Assembly: GCA_018398765.1 (NCBI GenBank)
Contig: JAHBMJ010002527.1
Span: 115,171 to 178,475 of the forward strand
Length of the DNA: 63,305 nucleotides
Origin: Chromera velia
Taxonomy: Eukaryota > Sar > Chromeraceae
Direction of reading: 5' to 3'
Positions within the stretch are counted from its first letter, which is position 1. The number at the start of each line of letters is the position of its first letter. This document shows, in pieces, positions 1-10,362 of this stretch. The translations under genes were made by a program, and so were the position numbers. Under the pieces are notes generated by a model. The model did not search any database and was not told the origin of the DNA. It saw nothing but the letters and a program-made list of their open reading frames with translations.

Positions 1-65
1 GAAACAGGAACTCGCCATGCCAGAAACACCCAGTAAAAATCCGATCATAGAGCCATGCCCTGGGC

Positions 66-758
66 ATGGCTCATGGGCCCCGGTATGGCAAATGTTGCGC
101 CCGTAGTGTGGAGGGTGACCTCACCCCTGAGGTGATGACCGATCACGGGCCCGAATTTCAAGGTGATTGGTGTGAGTGGTTGGCTGAGCAGGAAGCCACA
201 AACCCCTTGACCCTTGTAGGCAGCCACCACTCTCTCGGCAAAACAGAGCGTTCCCATTGTGAGTGGCTCACGATTTTGCGGGGCATTCTCAGAGATCGAG
301 GTCTTGACGATTCGCATTGGAAGGAGTTTGCTTCCCTTGTCACAGCCAAATACAATCGTCAGCCTCGAGGGTCCACTCACAAGAGCCCATTCGAGCGACG
401 CTGGGGTGCCCAGCCACCCAGTCCTCCCATCGACACCCTGCGTGACCTCCTTCAGACCTCCCGTTGCCCCTCTGCCGAGACGTCCCCATTCTCTATTGGC
501 TCGTCCGTCCTCTACCATCACCCTGACTATCCCCGCGCCAAGCTTGCACCTCTCTATACTTCTGTGACTGTTTTACAGCGCATAAGTGAGCATGTGTTCC
601 GATTGCACCTTCCTTCTGGACGGCCCATCCTGTCGCATCGCAGATGCATCCGTCCTAATGACAGCCCTCACCCAGACCCTGTCTATGTCGTTCTGTTACC
701 GTCGGACTCCCCTTCCGAGCGCCCGGACACATCCGTTGGGTCTCCTCACCAGGCGTAG
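66..758 (+). pseudogene. Integrase core fragment of the copia-type element
   Basis: The 230-codon frame contains TDHGPEFQ, the second catalytic Asp block of DDE integrases. About 35 residues later comes GKTERSHCEWL, where the Glu fits the third acidic position. A C-terminal region follows (GSSVLYHHPD, then RLHLPSGRPILSHRRCIRP) that looks like the small SH3/chromo-like DNA-binding part seen after retroviral-type integrase cores. The first catalytic Asp and the HHCC zinc domain are upstream of the window or eroded. Downstream frames (786-1025 and 1056-1481) continue the polyprotein in a different phase. Confidence 0.65.
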
Positions 759-785
759 CAGCAGCAACCGCAGCAGTCTTCAGAC

Positions 786-1481
786 ATGCAGTGTCCGTAT
801 GACCAGCCGCCCTCTCCTAAGTTTGACATCACTGATTTTGGTAAAGATGAGCTCATTCTTTGGCGGTATGAGAACACAGGCCGCTGTTTCCTTGGTAGCA
901 TCCGTGCTATCGACCCGGAAGGTGAGGGACGGGTTGAGGTTCAGGCAATGCCATGGGGATCAAACGGCAAGAAACCTCTTGCAAGCCAACGCATGCAGCC
1001 TACATGGTGCCCTCTCAAGCCTTAGGGCCGCTCCAAACTTTTATACAGACTGAGTGTGCAAAAACCTTCTGGGTGTGGGCCCGAGCTTTGCTTTCTGGTC
1101 CCAGAAGAGGTTATTGAGCGAAACATTATCCTCCCTGCCAAGGGAACTCTCCCCTCCCACCTCTGTGACACTTACCGAGGTGTTCTCCTTACCAGCCCAG
1201 AAACAGTGTTCCCCACCGATTGGTTGTCTTTCGATTCCCTTGCCTCCTCAGCAGCCGCAGCTGTCATCTTCTCTCCTCCCTCCCACCCGACTCTAGTTGC
1301 AGGTGTGTCTGTTGTATATTTGTGGAACGTGGACACTCAGGTAGGGCCTAGTGCGTTCCAAGCTGCCACAACTCACATTCCTCTCCCACGCCAGGGGCTC
1401 ATAGTAGAACAGCTCAACGGGCAAGCCAAATCCCGTGCCGCAGAGTTGCAGTCACTCGCCGACAATGATGCATACAAGTGA
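786..1481 (+). pseudogene. Linker between integrase and RT of the copia-type element
   Basis: Two consecutive open stretches (786-1025 and 1056-1481) in different frames fill the space between integrase and reverse transcriptase. No catalytic motif is visible. The end of the second stretch, with SRAAELQSLADNDAYK before a TGA, matches the position where copia polyproteins enter the RVT_2 fold. After the stop the same reading continues as VPIAEVD and, slightly later, as TYKSRVIADGT, which resembles the copia 'RYKARLVARG' block. I infer ordinary polyprotein linker interrupted by mutations. Confidence 0.45.
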
Positions 1482-3117
1482 GTCCCGATCGCAGAAGTAG
1501 ACGCCAAGCACCGCCGCTCTGCTGTGCCCACCCATTTTGTTAATACCGAGAAGTGCGTCGAGGAAGGTTCTTAGACGTATAAGTCTCGAGTCATTGCTGA
1601 TGGCACTCTTTTCTTCGACCGCCGTGAAGGAGTCATAACGTCCTGCGCTACCGCTTCCCAGTCTGCTATGCGCATTGCCCTTGCCATGGCATTTGCTCAC
1701 TTCGACTTTGACCCCCGTGAAATTGTTGTGACCGATGTGAAAACAGCGTACCTCACGGCTCTCTGTTCTGATTCCCTTTATGTCCATCCCCTGAAAGATT
1801 ACCCAGACTATGGGAAGTTCCTGTGGCTCCTTAACCGCGCATTTTACGGGCTCCACGATTCTGAAAATTTGTGGGACCGCTCTCGCAACAAGATGCTCAC
1901 AGCAGCAGGGTGGGTGCCTTCTTCTGTTCGAGGCATATGGTGGAAATGAACGAGTAAGCCTGAGGCCCCCACTTCCCGCCTCATTGGTATCCTTCCCACG
2001 TTTGTTGACGACTTTGCCATCCTGCTCATTGGTCGGTCTGCAGTTCAGCTAGCATGCGAGATTGCAGCCAAAGGAAGTTACCAGATGAAGATCACCAAAC
2101 CCAAGAACGGAACCCTCCGCTGCCTGCTGGGCAGGGATGGATTTCAATGTATCACGGGATTCCGTGCACATCCACCAAACCGAGTACCTCCTATCTCTCC
2201 CCCTCCCTGAGGGTATGGGGGATTTTGCAGATTCTTCTGCTTCCGTTCTCTTTTCCGTCCCCACTCCCCCTCCTGATTTGTTCCCCCTCCCCCCATCGTC
2301 TCACGAGCGTCCCTCCGAACCGCCCCATCTCTTGACAGCCCAAGAAGGAAAAGCCTTTCGTGAAAGGTTGGGATGTCTTTCATGGGTTGCACGAGATGCT
2401 CGCCCCGACTTGTCACAAGGGTGCAATCAACTAAGCCATCATTCTTCTACTCCCACTCATGCCGATGCTGATTATCTCCTTTCCTTTCTCCGTTATGCCC
2501 GACGCACCGCCACCTCCCGCATCCTCCGTATCTCTTGCTCTGATGTCCCTTCTATATCATCCCCCCTCTCCACTAAGTCATAGAGTGATGCCGCATTGGG
2601 GTCTGCCGGAAATGTGCATCCACAGTCTGGGTGGCTCTTCACTTTGAAGTCTGCCATCCTGCACTGGCGGGCATTTTCCCAAAAGCGAGTCGCCCGGTCT
2701 TCCACCCGAGCTGAACTTTACGCTGCTCATGACCTCGTTGATTTCTTAGAGTGCCTCTTGCCTGTCTTGAGGTGCGTCTAGATAGCGGGAGTCACGGCTG
2801 AAGTGGGGGTAGACTCCAATGACTTGCTGAAGCTGGTTTCTAGTAAGATGCCCCATCTGACCGAGCGTGCCCTCCAATCTGTCATAGAGTCACTTCAGCT
2901 CTGCATCATCGAAAAATCGCCCTGCACACTCGTCTTGCACAACCTTTCCCTCTGTGATGCGCTGCATAAAGCTTCCATCCGCCTTTCATTCATCCCTTCC
3001 CATTCTAACGTGGCTGACCCCTTGACAAAGCCAATGTCCATTGAGCTTTTACTCCCTTTTTTCACTTCTCACTCCTCTCTTTCTGTCACGTCGACCCCAT
3101 CTCCGATTGTCCTGTAA
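1482..3117 (+). pseudogene. Reverse transcriptase and RNase H remnant of the copia-type element
   Basis: The 1668-1949 frame reads VVTDVKTAYL...LYVHPLKDYP...LWLLNRAFYGLHDSENLW, the standard RVT_2 signature with the first catalytic Asp of motif A (DVKTAYL). Later frames give FRERLGCLSWVARDARPDLS followed by HADADYLLSFLRYARRT, the copia thumb/connection block. Then come SGWLFTLKSAILHW and SSTRAELYAAHDL, an RNase H segment with its Glu, and finally HSNVADPLTKPMS, the usual copia terminus. At least three frame changes separate these blocks, so no functional polyprotein can be made. Confidence 0.75.
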
Positions 3118-3135
3118 AAAAAAAAAAAAAGGAAT
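3116..3135 (+). other. Candidate polypurine tract / LTR junction
   Basis: A run of 15 A (3116-3130) followed by GGAATG begins inside the TAA stop of the RNase H frame. Position and purine content fit the plus-strand primer site that precedes a 3' LTR. An alternative reading is a poly(A) tail of a reverse-transcribed mRNA copy. The missing 5' LTR prevents a decision. Confidence 0.35.
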
Positions 3136-4019
3136 GCATGTAATCAGCCACTTATAGAGAGGAAGCGGGTGTGCATTGGTCGGCCTGACTTGGCTGATCC
3201 CGTGCTGCTACGTTGCCTATCGGTGCGGCGCGGCTTGAGACATTACGGAGACGGAGAAAATGTATACGTCAATTCATGTTGTAAAGTTGCTTATTGAAAT
3301 ACTCAAGGTGATTTGATGGAACAACTCTCGATCGATGAGAGCAGAAGCCAGACAAACATCTTGCATTATTATTTCTGTATAGAGAACCATGTAAGTGACT
3401 AGACTGATGTCCTTGACTGGACTATTCTAGTTCTCTCCACCTAGAGGAGCACTTTTTATAAGTACTTTTAAACTAACTTCCTCGCAAACTTATTACTCAA
3501 CTCAAAGTTCTAGGCATGGTTTATACATACATACATTTTTACATATATTATGGACTTAGAGAATATAATGTATACACAATATATATAAACATCATTTGAA
3601 AAAAATAGTAGAGTAATCAACTCATTATTAAATTAGTTCTAATAAAATATCTAGTAACACATATATACACTAATATAAATTATATACTTTGTATATAAAA
3701 TTCTATTGGCAGTCGACTTGTCAATTCTTAAGGGCCCTCTATATCTACCTCTATCCCCTCTTCACACTGCAGTGATCATACCAGTCTTCTCGTCAAAAGA
3801 AAACATGTGCTTTGCGTCCTCTGCGATTGTGGGCTTCCCATCTACCCAGGCAAGACGGACCTGGGGAATAAACCACAGAACCTTGCCAAATTTGGCAAAG
3901 TGTGCGGCAAGGGGAGAAAACGATAACAGGAGGAGAGAGGAGCGATAGAGGTCCTGGAATTAGGAATTATTAACGTTGTAAAGTCAGCAAGTGGCACCCA
4001 ACTATCAAAAAGAGTTTTT
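3136..4019. other. AT-rich spacer, possible 3' LTR in its first part
   Basis: Roughly 880 bases without a convincing gene. The first 300 bases are mixed in composition and could be the 3' LTR of the copia-type element. From about 3470 the sequence becomes strongly AT-rich with ATATAT and ACATAC runs. A short 80-codon frame at 3706-3948 shows no recognisable domain. Confidence 0.4.
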
Positions 4020-4796
4020 TTGGAGCCTAAGAACAGATCAATGAAGTTGGAGGTTCTTTGTTGTGTACGGAAAACCGAATCTATCGATGCAGTGTCCGTT
4101 TTGTTTACTGTATATCAGAGAAAAGACTGGCTTGAGCAATTTCTAATGCAAAATGTTGCTAGAGTTTGTGAGGGGATCAATTTTGTGCCCTTCCACGACC
4201 GCATACCACCACCAGAAGTTAAGAAACGGATCGACCGGGAGCAGCTCAGCAGAACAGATTCCTGTCTCTACAAGTTCTTCTCAACCCACCATGGGTCGCA
4301 GGTATTGACGGAGACGGCCAAGCCCCAAGCCCCCATTTTTGATATGAACTCAGTGAGGGGTTTCGTGTCCTTCCGGAGAGGGGGGATCCTCTTCTTTGAA
4401 ACAGAAAGGGATGCGGATATCTTCGCTGGTGATGACTGTGGACTCTTTCCACTTTACGGAGGGAACTCGACACTGCCGGATGGGGATGGAGAGGAGAGAA
4501 ACTTCACCGTCCGACTGGTAAACAGACTCACAAGTCAGTTCCGTGCTGCTTCCTCCGGAAGGCGTTTTAACAGATACACAGATGCTACACCTCTCGCCCC
4601 AGAAGGGGCAGCAAACTCAAGACCACTCCTTTATCTACAGGCTACGAGAACAGGTTCGGAGAGACCTCCACTCCCCTACTCAGTATCCCGAGGGCGGGAC
4701 TTTTCCCACAAAGGGGTGAGCCGGGATACGCAGACGAGGACTGGGGGGCCGGTAGAGGTCCAGAGGACCCAATCGACCTACCAAGGGGATGGGTAA
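4020..4796 (+). CDS. Unrecognised 258-codon frame, candidate ORF1 part of the LINE
   Basis: The frame opens at TTG (4020); the first ATG is at 4041. It runs 258 codons and looks protein-coding: mixed composition up to about residue 160 (KLEVLCCVRKTESIDAVSVL, then GFVSFRRGGILFFETERDAD) and then a low-complexity basic end. The stretch around RGFVSFRRGGILFFETERDA alternates strand-like hydrophobics with charged residues, as in RRM-like folds of LINE ORF1 proteins. No RNP motif can be identified with certainty. It lies upstream of the endonuclease/RT on the same strand, which is the reason for linking it to the element. It could equally be a cellular exon fragment. Confidence 0.4.
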   Translation: MEPKNRSMKLEVLCCVRKTESIDAVSVLFTVYQRKDWLEQFLMQNVARVCEGINFVPFHDRIPPPEVKKRIDREQLSRTDSCLYKFFSTHHGSQVLTETAKPQAPIFDMNSVRGFVSFRRGGILFFETERDADIFAGDDCGLFPLYGGNSTLPDGDGEERNFTVRLVNRLTSQFRAASSGRRFNRYTDATPLAPEGAANSRPLLYLQATRTGSERPPLPYSVSRGRDFSHKGVSRDTQTRTGGPVEVQRTQSTYQGDG

Positions 4797-5542
4797 GGGT
4801 GGGGCTCCAAACTCTGGGGGGGGAAGCCAGACTAGAGATACCAGGAGAGGGGGTCGGGATGGGGTCGCAAGATGGAGAGAGGGGGGAGCGAGAGGCAGAG
4901 GCAGAGCCTTCCCCACTCAACCCCAGACAGTGAACTAAATTACCGGGGGGGAGCCACCCGGGATATAAATTCGGCTGCAAGGGTAGAGGGGAGGGAAGAG
5001 GGGGGAAGCAGGGGTAGGGACAGAGGCAGTAAGAGAGTTGTGACAGATGGAACGGAAGGAACCGGAGAGGTATGGTGAGGACAGATGGGATCAAACGGGC
5101 CCCCTACCGGAGTCGGGGAGCCTCTGCAGGCCTTTCCCCAGCCCTCTTCCCCACACTCATTCCCTTACTCCAACCTCTTTCCCTTCCTTCAGATCCTCCA
5201 GTAGACGTGGCCTCACTACCGCCCCCAGTTTCCCCTGCCCCCTTTCCTCTGCCCACCTGGGGGGGTGGGCGGTCAGGTTCCGGGAAATATGCTGGCAGTT
5301 CCTCCAAAGATGGGGGGTCAATTCTCGGGGGTCTTGCCAGTGGCTCCTCCGGGGATGGGGGGTCAGTTGGATAGGGGACAATGGAGAGGGGAAGAACGGT
5401 CTGCTCGGCCTGTGGGGGGTAAGCCCTCCTTCTAGGATCCGGCTATACTCCAGGTCGGACGGGGGGGCCCGGAGGCCTCCCTCATCCAGCCGGCGGCCTG
5501 GGGGGAGGAAAAGGGAACGAGGGAACGGGTAGGAAGAAAAAG

Positions 5543-5770
5543 AAAAAGGGGAAGGGGGGTACTGGGGATATGGAGATGGAGGATGCAGATAGGTAGGCTC
5601 GACCACAAGCCCAGGATAGGGATATCGAGGCAGAAAGAGAGAGAGCAGAAGGAGGAAAGAAAAAGGGGAAGGGGAGTACTGGTGACGTGGAGATGGAGGA
5701 TACAGAGCAGGCTCGACCTCGAGCCCGGGATAGAGACATCGAGGCAGAGAGAGAGAGAGCAGAAGGAGGG
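5543..5770 (+). repeat. Tandem direct repeat of about 115 bp
   Basis: Two adjacent copies (about 5543-5655 and 5661-5770) share a G/A-rich segment that encodes, in the second copy, MEMEDTEQARPRARDRDIEA and then ERERAEGG. The first copy encodes a close version with a stop after the equivalent of MEMEDADR. The copies differ by scattered substitutions, so the duplication is not recent. It lies just before the UBA-like segment and lengthens its acidic/basic coiled lead-in. Confidence 0.6.
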
Positions 5771-6013
5771 AAAAATGAAAGAGAGGAGGAAGAGAAGAGA
5801 CAAGTGCAAAGGAAAGAGGAGCAAAGAGAATCGGACATAGATATTATTATGAGACAGACAGGCGTGGAGAGAGAGGTGGCAAGGCAGGCCTTGGCTGAGG
5901 GGGGGAACCTGGTAAAGGCGATACTTAGCCTCATGAATGAGCAGACAGAGATACAGCAGACACAGAGGGGACCTCCGAGAGGGAGACAACCGAGAGGGGA
6001 GGGAAAGGGATAG
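5687..6013 (+). CDS. Frame with a UBA-like domain (NAC-alpha/HYPK type), within the LINE 5' part
   Basis: This 108-codon frame has a strongly charged, helix-prone N-terminal part (residues 1-47, rich in Glu/Arg) followed at residues 48-84 (about 5828-5938) by ESDIDIIMRQTGVEREVARQ and then ALAEGGNLVKAILSLM. The pattern of an acidic start, hydrophobic-x-x-hydrophobic-M, a V/S-R-x-x-A helix, the A-L-x-x-x-x-G/N-N turn and the V-x-A-I-x-x-L final helix is the UBA domain of NAC-alpha and HYPK proteins. These contact ribosome-associated factors in eukaryotes. The C-terminus is Arg/Gly-rich. Family resemblance is by eye. Function inside a retroelement is unknown, and the frame differs in phase from its neighbours. 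Confidence 0.5.
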   Translation: MEMEDTEQARPRARDRDIEAERERAEGGKNEREEEEKRQVQRKEEQRESDIDIIMRQTGVEREVARQALAEGGNLVKAILSLMNEQTEIQQTQRGPPRGRQPRGEGKG

Positions 6014-6484
6014 GACATCCTCCCTGGGGATTTCGGTGAGAGCGCGGCAGCCGGGAAGGAAGCCTCGTCTGTCTCCGTCGCTCCTCTGGAGAAGCAACAG
6101 CAGCAGCCTGTTTCCCCGGCCCCCTTGTCCCCTCACCCTATAACTCCCGTAACAGTCCTACCCCAGCCCCCAACTATCGTGCGTCTCCTTCCCCCAAGCA
6201 AGACAAATTCTCGGACGGTTCCCCCCATGGACGTCCTGAGAGAAAGGTTAAAGGTTGCCCCGGGATCTATCATCCTCCCCATCAAGGTAAGCAAGAGAGA
6301 GGGGGTTTTGACTCTAGGACAGAGGGGAGCGATAGGATAGAGAAGCGAAGGGGGGGGACGAAAAAGGAAAATCAGAGTCGCAAGGGCCGGAGCGGCCCCT
6401 TCTCTGACTCTAGGAGGAGAGTCACTTTACTCTGTCTCTGCCATAGAGGGAGAGGAGGGTGACAACAGGTCTGTATGCACCTCC

Positions 6485-7737
6485 GTGCTGGAAGAAGCCC
6501 CCCCCCTCTCCCTCGCTGAGGAAGAGGGAGAGGAGGGTTATATCTTCAGTGAAGAAGAAGGAGGAATGGTCCCAACTAGGATAAAAAGGAGTCCTGAGGC
6601 ACAGAAGAGGTGGAAGAAGGAAAGAAAAAAGGAGAGAGACGAGTCCCTCGAACAGTGGGGGGAAGTTTGGCCCGGGGACCAGCCGGCCTCCTCTTCTTCT
6701 TCCTCCTCCTCCTCCTCCTCCTCTGCCGTGGTGAACGTGGGGGAGTCGGGAAAGGGACTTGGGGAGGAGGTCTAGATAGGGAACAAAAGGTAACTTTAGT
6801 AGACAGAGACCTCCCTCCTCCCTCTCTTCTCTCCCTCTCTCAGATAGCTGGTCAGACAGTCAGTCGTGGCAGAAACTTTCCCTTTCCTTCCTTTTCTTCT
6901 TCTTCTTCTTTTTCCTCTGATTTCGCTTCTGCTTCTGCTTCTTCTTCTTCTTTTTCTTCTTCTTCTTCTTCTTCTTCTCCTTTCTCTTCTTCTTTTCCCC
7001 TCCTGCCCCCTCCCCCTTCTTATGACCCTCCTGCAAAGGATGGGTTCCTTTCCCTAGAAGAGATTGAAGCCCTTTTTGAAATAACCGAATTTGAGACCCC
7101 TTTTTTTGAAGTAAAGAAGAGAAAAAGAGGGAAACAAGCAGCCAGACGGATAGACAGACAGGCAAGGGTCCTGGGGCAGGGAAAAGAGGGCAGGGCGGTG
7201 AGGTTTGCTTCTTCTTTTTCCTCTTCCTCTTTTCCTTTTTCTTCTTCTTCTTTATATGATCCCCCTTCTTCTTGTAAGCAGAAGACTACAGGAGAGTGCC
7301 ACGGCCAAAAGAACAGGGGGCAAAAAAGAATGTATGACAGAACGAAGGGGACCAACATCGAATCCTTCGATCCACAGAAGCCCTTTTTTCCTCCCCCACC
7401 TTCTTCTTCTTCTTCTTCTGCTTTGTTCTTCTCTTCCCCTTCCCTCTGCTCTGGTATGAGTAAGAACAGGGGAGAGAACGGACAGGGAGGGGAGGGGGGG
7501 GAGAGACCAGATCATAGGGGGAATCCCTCGTCTTCTTCCTTTTCCTCTTCTTCTCTTTTTCCTTCTTCTCCTTCCTCGTCCTCTTTTCCTTCTCATTCCT
7601 CTTTTTCCACCCCTTCCGCCTCAGAGTCTCCCTCTTCTGCTTTGTTCCTCTCTTTCCCCTCCTCCAGTGCTACTGTGGGGGTACCCGCCTATGACAGGGC
7701 TGGGAGGGAGGGACGGGCAACGCCTGTGATACGGTAG
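6485..7737 (+). CDS. Ser-rich low-complexity frames of the LINE 5' region
   Basis: Two overlapping frames (6485-6775 and 6610-7737) are dominated by TCT/TTC tracts that encode poly-Ser (or poly-Leu/Phe in the other frame). Short non-repetitive islands remain, such as FLSLEEIEALFEITEFETPF at about 7045-7104 and EEEGEEGYIFSEEEGGM at about 6516-6566. These acidic, hydrophobic-spaced islands look like real short linear motifs in a disordered protein. No domain is recognisable. Because the tracts are microsatellite-like, frame and length are likely to vary between copies of the element. Confidence 0.35.
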
Positions 7738-7743
7738 CCTAGA

Positions 7744-7845
7744 CCCTCCCCCCACCCGACTCGACTCGATTCATTTTCATCCTGCAGGTGTTGTGCCGGG
7801 GGGGAGGGGGGCCTCCGGGTTGGTCCCTCCCCCCACCCGACTCGA
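7744..7845 (+). repeat. 21-bp direct repeat flanking a G-rich segment
   Basis: CCCTCCCCCCACCCGACTCG(A) occurs at 7744-7764 and again at 7825-7845, 81 bp apart. The interval contains a G-rich run (GGGGGGGAGGGGGG) that could pair with the C-rich repeats. It lies exactly between the Ser-rich frame, which ends at a stop at 7737, and the next ORF at 7858, so it may mark an internal junction of the element. Confidence 0.5.
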
Positions 7846-7857
7846 ACAAAGAACAGC

Positions 7858-8517
7858 ATGCATGCAGACAGAGAGATCCATGATGTGATGCATACCTCTC
7901 CTCCTCTTCTCCAGCCTGTTATTTACCCTTTATGCTTTTGCCATTCTCCCTCTTCTCCTCTCCCCCCCTCTCCCCTTACCCCTCTCACCTTCCCAGGAGA
8001 CTCTGAGGAGACAGCTCCCCGCCTCTCCCCTTTGCTCTGTAGAGAGGAGGGAGATCACCTTACACCCCAGCCAACCGAAAGAAAGAAAAAGAAGAGGGGT
8101 GTGAGGAGGTGGAGATGCTGTTCGGAGTGTGGGGAGGTGCTGGGGAGGGAGGGTTGTAGAATTTTTTTTTGTGGGGTTTATGGGAATAGAGAAAGGGAAG
8201 GGAACGGAAGAATAGAGAGGGTCACAGCTGTTAGGGGTAGAAAGGGTAACAGGGAGTATGAAGTCAGGAGGAAAGGGGAGGAAGGGACAGTCTGGCTTCC
8301 AAAAGCCTCGGTTCCTAAGGATCTGGTCGCCCGTTTCTGGGCCTTCAGGGGTCAGAAGAGTGAGAAGTCAGCAGAAGAGGGGGAAATGAAGAAAATTATG
8401 GACACGAGGGGAAGCGGAAAGGATAGACAGTACAGTGTGAAGAGAAAGGGTAAAGGCAGGCTCTACTAGATACCTGCGGGGAAGGTACCCAAGAATCTGA
8501 TTGCTACCTTCTGGTAG
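7858..8517 (+). CDS. ORF with Cys cluster and two chromodomain-like segments in the LINE
   Basis: After a disordered Pro/Ser start, residues 87-105 form a Cys cluster (CCSECGEVLGREGC...FFC) that could bind zinc. Residues 119-161 (about 8212-8340) read IERVTAVRGRKGNREYEVRR, KGEEGTVWLPKASVPKDLVA, RFW. This fits the chromodomain pattern: V-x-x-I/V start, EY-x-V-x-x-KG, a W-x-P loop and a final L-V/I-x-x-F helix. A second copy starts at about 8383 (MKKIMDTRGSGKDRQYSVKR, KGKG) and continues past a TAG at 8467-8469 to PAGKVPKNLIATFW at about 8514. The aromatic-cage Trp of WKGY is replaced by Arg in both, so methyl-lysine binding is doubtful. Chromodomains are known from Gypsy-type integrases and are not expected in a LINE. 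Confidence 0.5.
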
Positions 8518-8769
8518 AAGAAACGGACAGTTCAAGCTCCCCCCCTCTCAGACACCCCCCCCTCCTCGACATCCTCCGATTCATTCTCCGATTCACTATT
8601 TCATGTTTCCTCCTTATGTACTCATGATTCTCCTTCTTTTTTCATTTCTTCTTATTCTTCTGCTCTTTCTTCTTTTCTTACTCCTTCCTCTTCTCTTAGT
8701 TTCTCACCTCCTCTTTTCCTGCTAGTTTTCCTGTATGCATCCCATTCGAGATCTGTTAAGAGAAAGGCT

Positions 8770-10338
8770 AAACGGAGGCAACTAGTCGTTACAACCCTGA
8801 ACGTTGGAAGTTTGAAGTCCCAAATTTCGAACGGAGCCCTCAGCAGATGGTTACAGCGGGTTGACATTGCGGTTTTGACGGAAACGAAATTTTCCTCCTC
8901 TAAAGTGACAATAGAGGGATATTCAGGGTGGAATTATGCACACAGAGAATGGTACAGAAAGAAATTGGGGATATATAGGAGGGCTAAGGTGAAGGAAGCA
9001 AACACAGGAGGAGTCTGCATTCTTGTTAGGAAGAGCCTACAAGCACAGCTAAGACCTGAATGGGAGTTGTGCGGACCAAATATTATAAGAATTAAGATAT
9101 AGGGGTGCTTGCAGGAAGGGAAGAAACAATGGAAGGTGGAGGGGGTGGACTCTCTGTTCATTTTTGGGGTCTATTTCCTTCAGAGAGGTGCTCACGAGAA
9201 TCTGAGAGATGGGGTAACGAAAAAATAAGAGAGGGAATTTCTGCTTGATGCGGTGTGTGATGTCCCCTTGTCAGCTAGGCGGCTAGTGCTGAGAGATTTT
9301 AATTCACACATTGGAACAGGACTCCCTAAGGGAATCACTTGGGAAAGGGAGGTAGTCGCAGAAGACACAGGACCTGGAGCAGACCTGGGAAGGAGAGGGG
9401 GTGAAGAAGGAAGTGGGGTGGTTCAGGGGGTAGTTAGAGAGTCAGAATACACATTACAAATAGATGCAGAGGGTCGGGCTTTACTTCGCCTGTATGAAGC
9501 CTTAACCTTGATGCCTCTAAATGGAGTTAGATTCATAGACAAGGGCAGGGGTATAGAAATTGACTGTCTGGGGGCGTGCACGTACTATAGAGAAGGCAGG
9601 CCCTGTTCTGTTATTGATTTTTTCCTTATTCATCCCGCACTTCTGTCTTCTTGGTCCTCATTTGGAGTCAAAATGTTTCTAGATACTGCTCCGGAACACT
9701 GCTCAATCTCTTGCAGTCTCGCTTTAGTTGACTCAGAAGCCGTTGACCTCCCCGCCTTCGTGCTTTATCCCTTGTTGAGTCTTGCACCCCCTTTTCAGAA
9801 GTCGTGTAGAATCTCACCTGTAAAAGATGAAGAGATAGCTGTCCTGGCGTATTCTGTTCGACAGCTTTCTGAGGCATGCTGGCCCGGTTTATGGGATACT
9901 GGTGAGAAAGCTGCAGAATTATCTCATAATGGTCTCCCTCTCTTTTATGTTTCCCCCCCCTCTCCCCCCCCCAGTCAGCCAATCCCTCCTGTATCCATCC
10001 CTGAGACCCTGACTGAGAGAGTTAAGGGCCTAGCAGGTGAATGGGAAAGGAAGTTAGCACAACCGGGGGAGAGGAAGCAGAGGGGTAGAAAGAAATCCGA
10101 CAAACAAAGAAAAGAACAGATAGCCACCCCTTGGTGGGACCGGGAGTGTAAAGAAATGAATGAAAGGGTAAGGAAGGCCGAGAGAGAACTAAGAACACGA
10201 ACAGTGGGCAGACGAGCTAATGATAGATCTAGAGAAGAAAGAATGAGACATAAAGACAAACTGGTAAGGGAAAGGGGAAGGTTGATCGTAAGGAAAAGAA
10301 AGGCATACGCGTGTGCACAGGCAGAGCGTTTTGCCTAG
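8770..10338 (+). pseudogene. APE-type endonuclease domain and linker of LINE ORF2
   Basis: From about 8782 the frame reads VVTTLNVGSLKS..., DIAVLTETKF, then (9253 onward) LRDFNSHIG, RPCSVIDFFLIHP and DTAPEHCSISCSLA. These are the conserved blocks of the exonuclease-endonuclease-phosphatase fold: the Asn near the start, the catalytic Glu in TETKF, the Asp-Asn pair of (G)DFN, the S-x-I-D block and the final catalytic His before S-I-S. Stops near 9100 (TAG) and 9226 (TAA) interrupt the domain, and the usual Gly of GDFN is Arg. The 361-codon frame continues into a basic coiled linker leading toward the RT. Confidence 0.7.
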
Positions 10339-10362
10339 GAGGCCGCTAGGGACTCCTCAGCG

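Larger units (their letters stand above)
1..3135 (+). mobile_element. Degenerate Ty1/copia-type LTR retrotransposon, 3' portion
   Basis: The order integrase (from 66), reverse transcriptase (about 1440-2560) and RNase H (about 2585-3117) on one strand is the Pol order of Ty1/copia elements. The frame is broken by several stops and shifts, for example a TGA after AAELQSLADNDAYK near 1480, so this copy is dead. The 5' end, gag and 5' LTR lie outside the window. A 15-A tract followed by GGAATG directly after the last stop resembles a polypurine tract, so a 3' LTR would begin near 3135, but without the 5' LTR its extent cannot be fixed. The inactive state is certain; the copia assignment rests on motif order and the RT/RNase H blocks. 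Confidence 0.8.

Noticed and set aside
6860-7596. Lys/Arg/Glu-rich minus-strand frames in the LINE 5' region
   Set aside because: They are complements of TTC/TCT tracts in the Ser-rich plus-strand frame.
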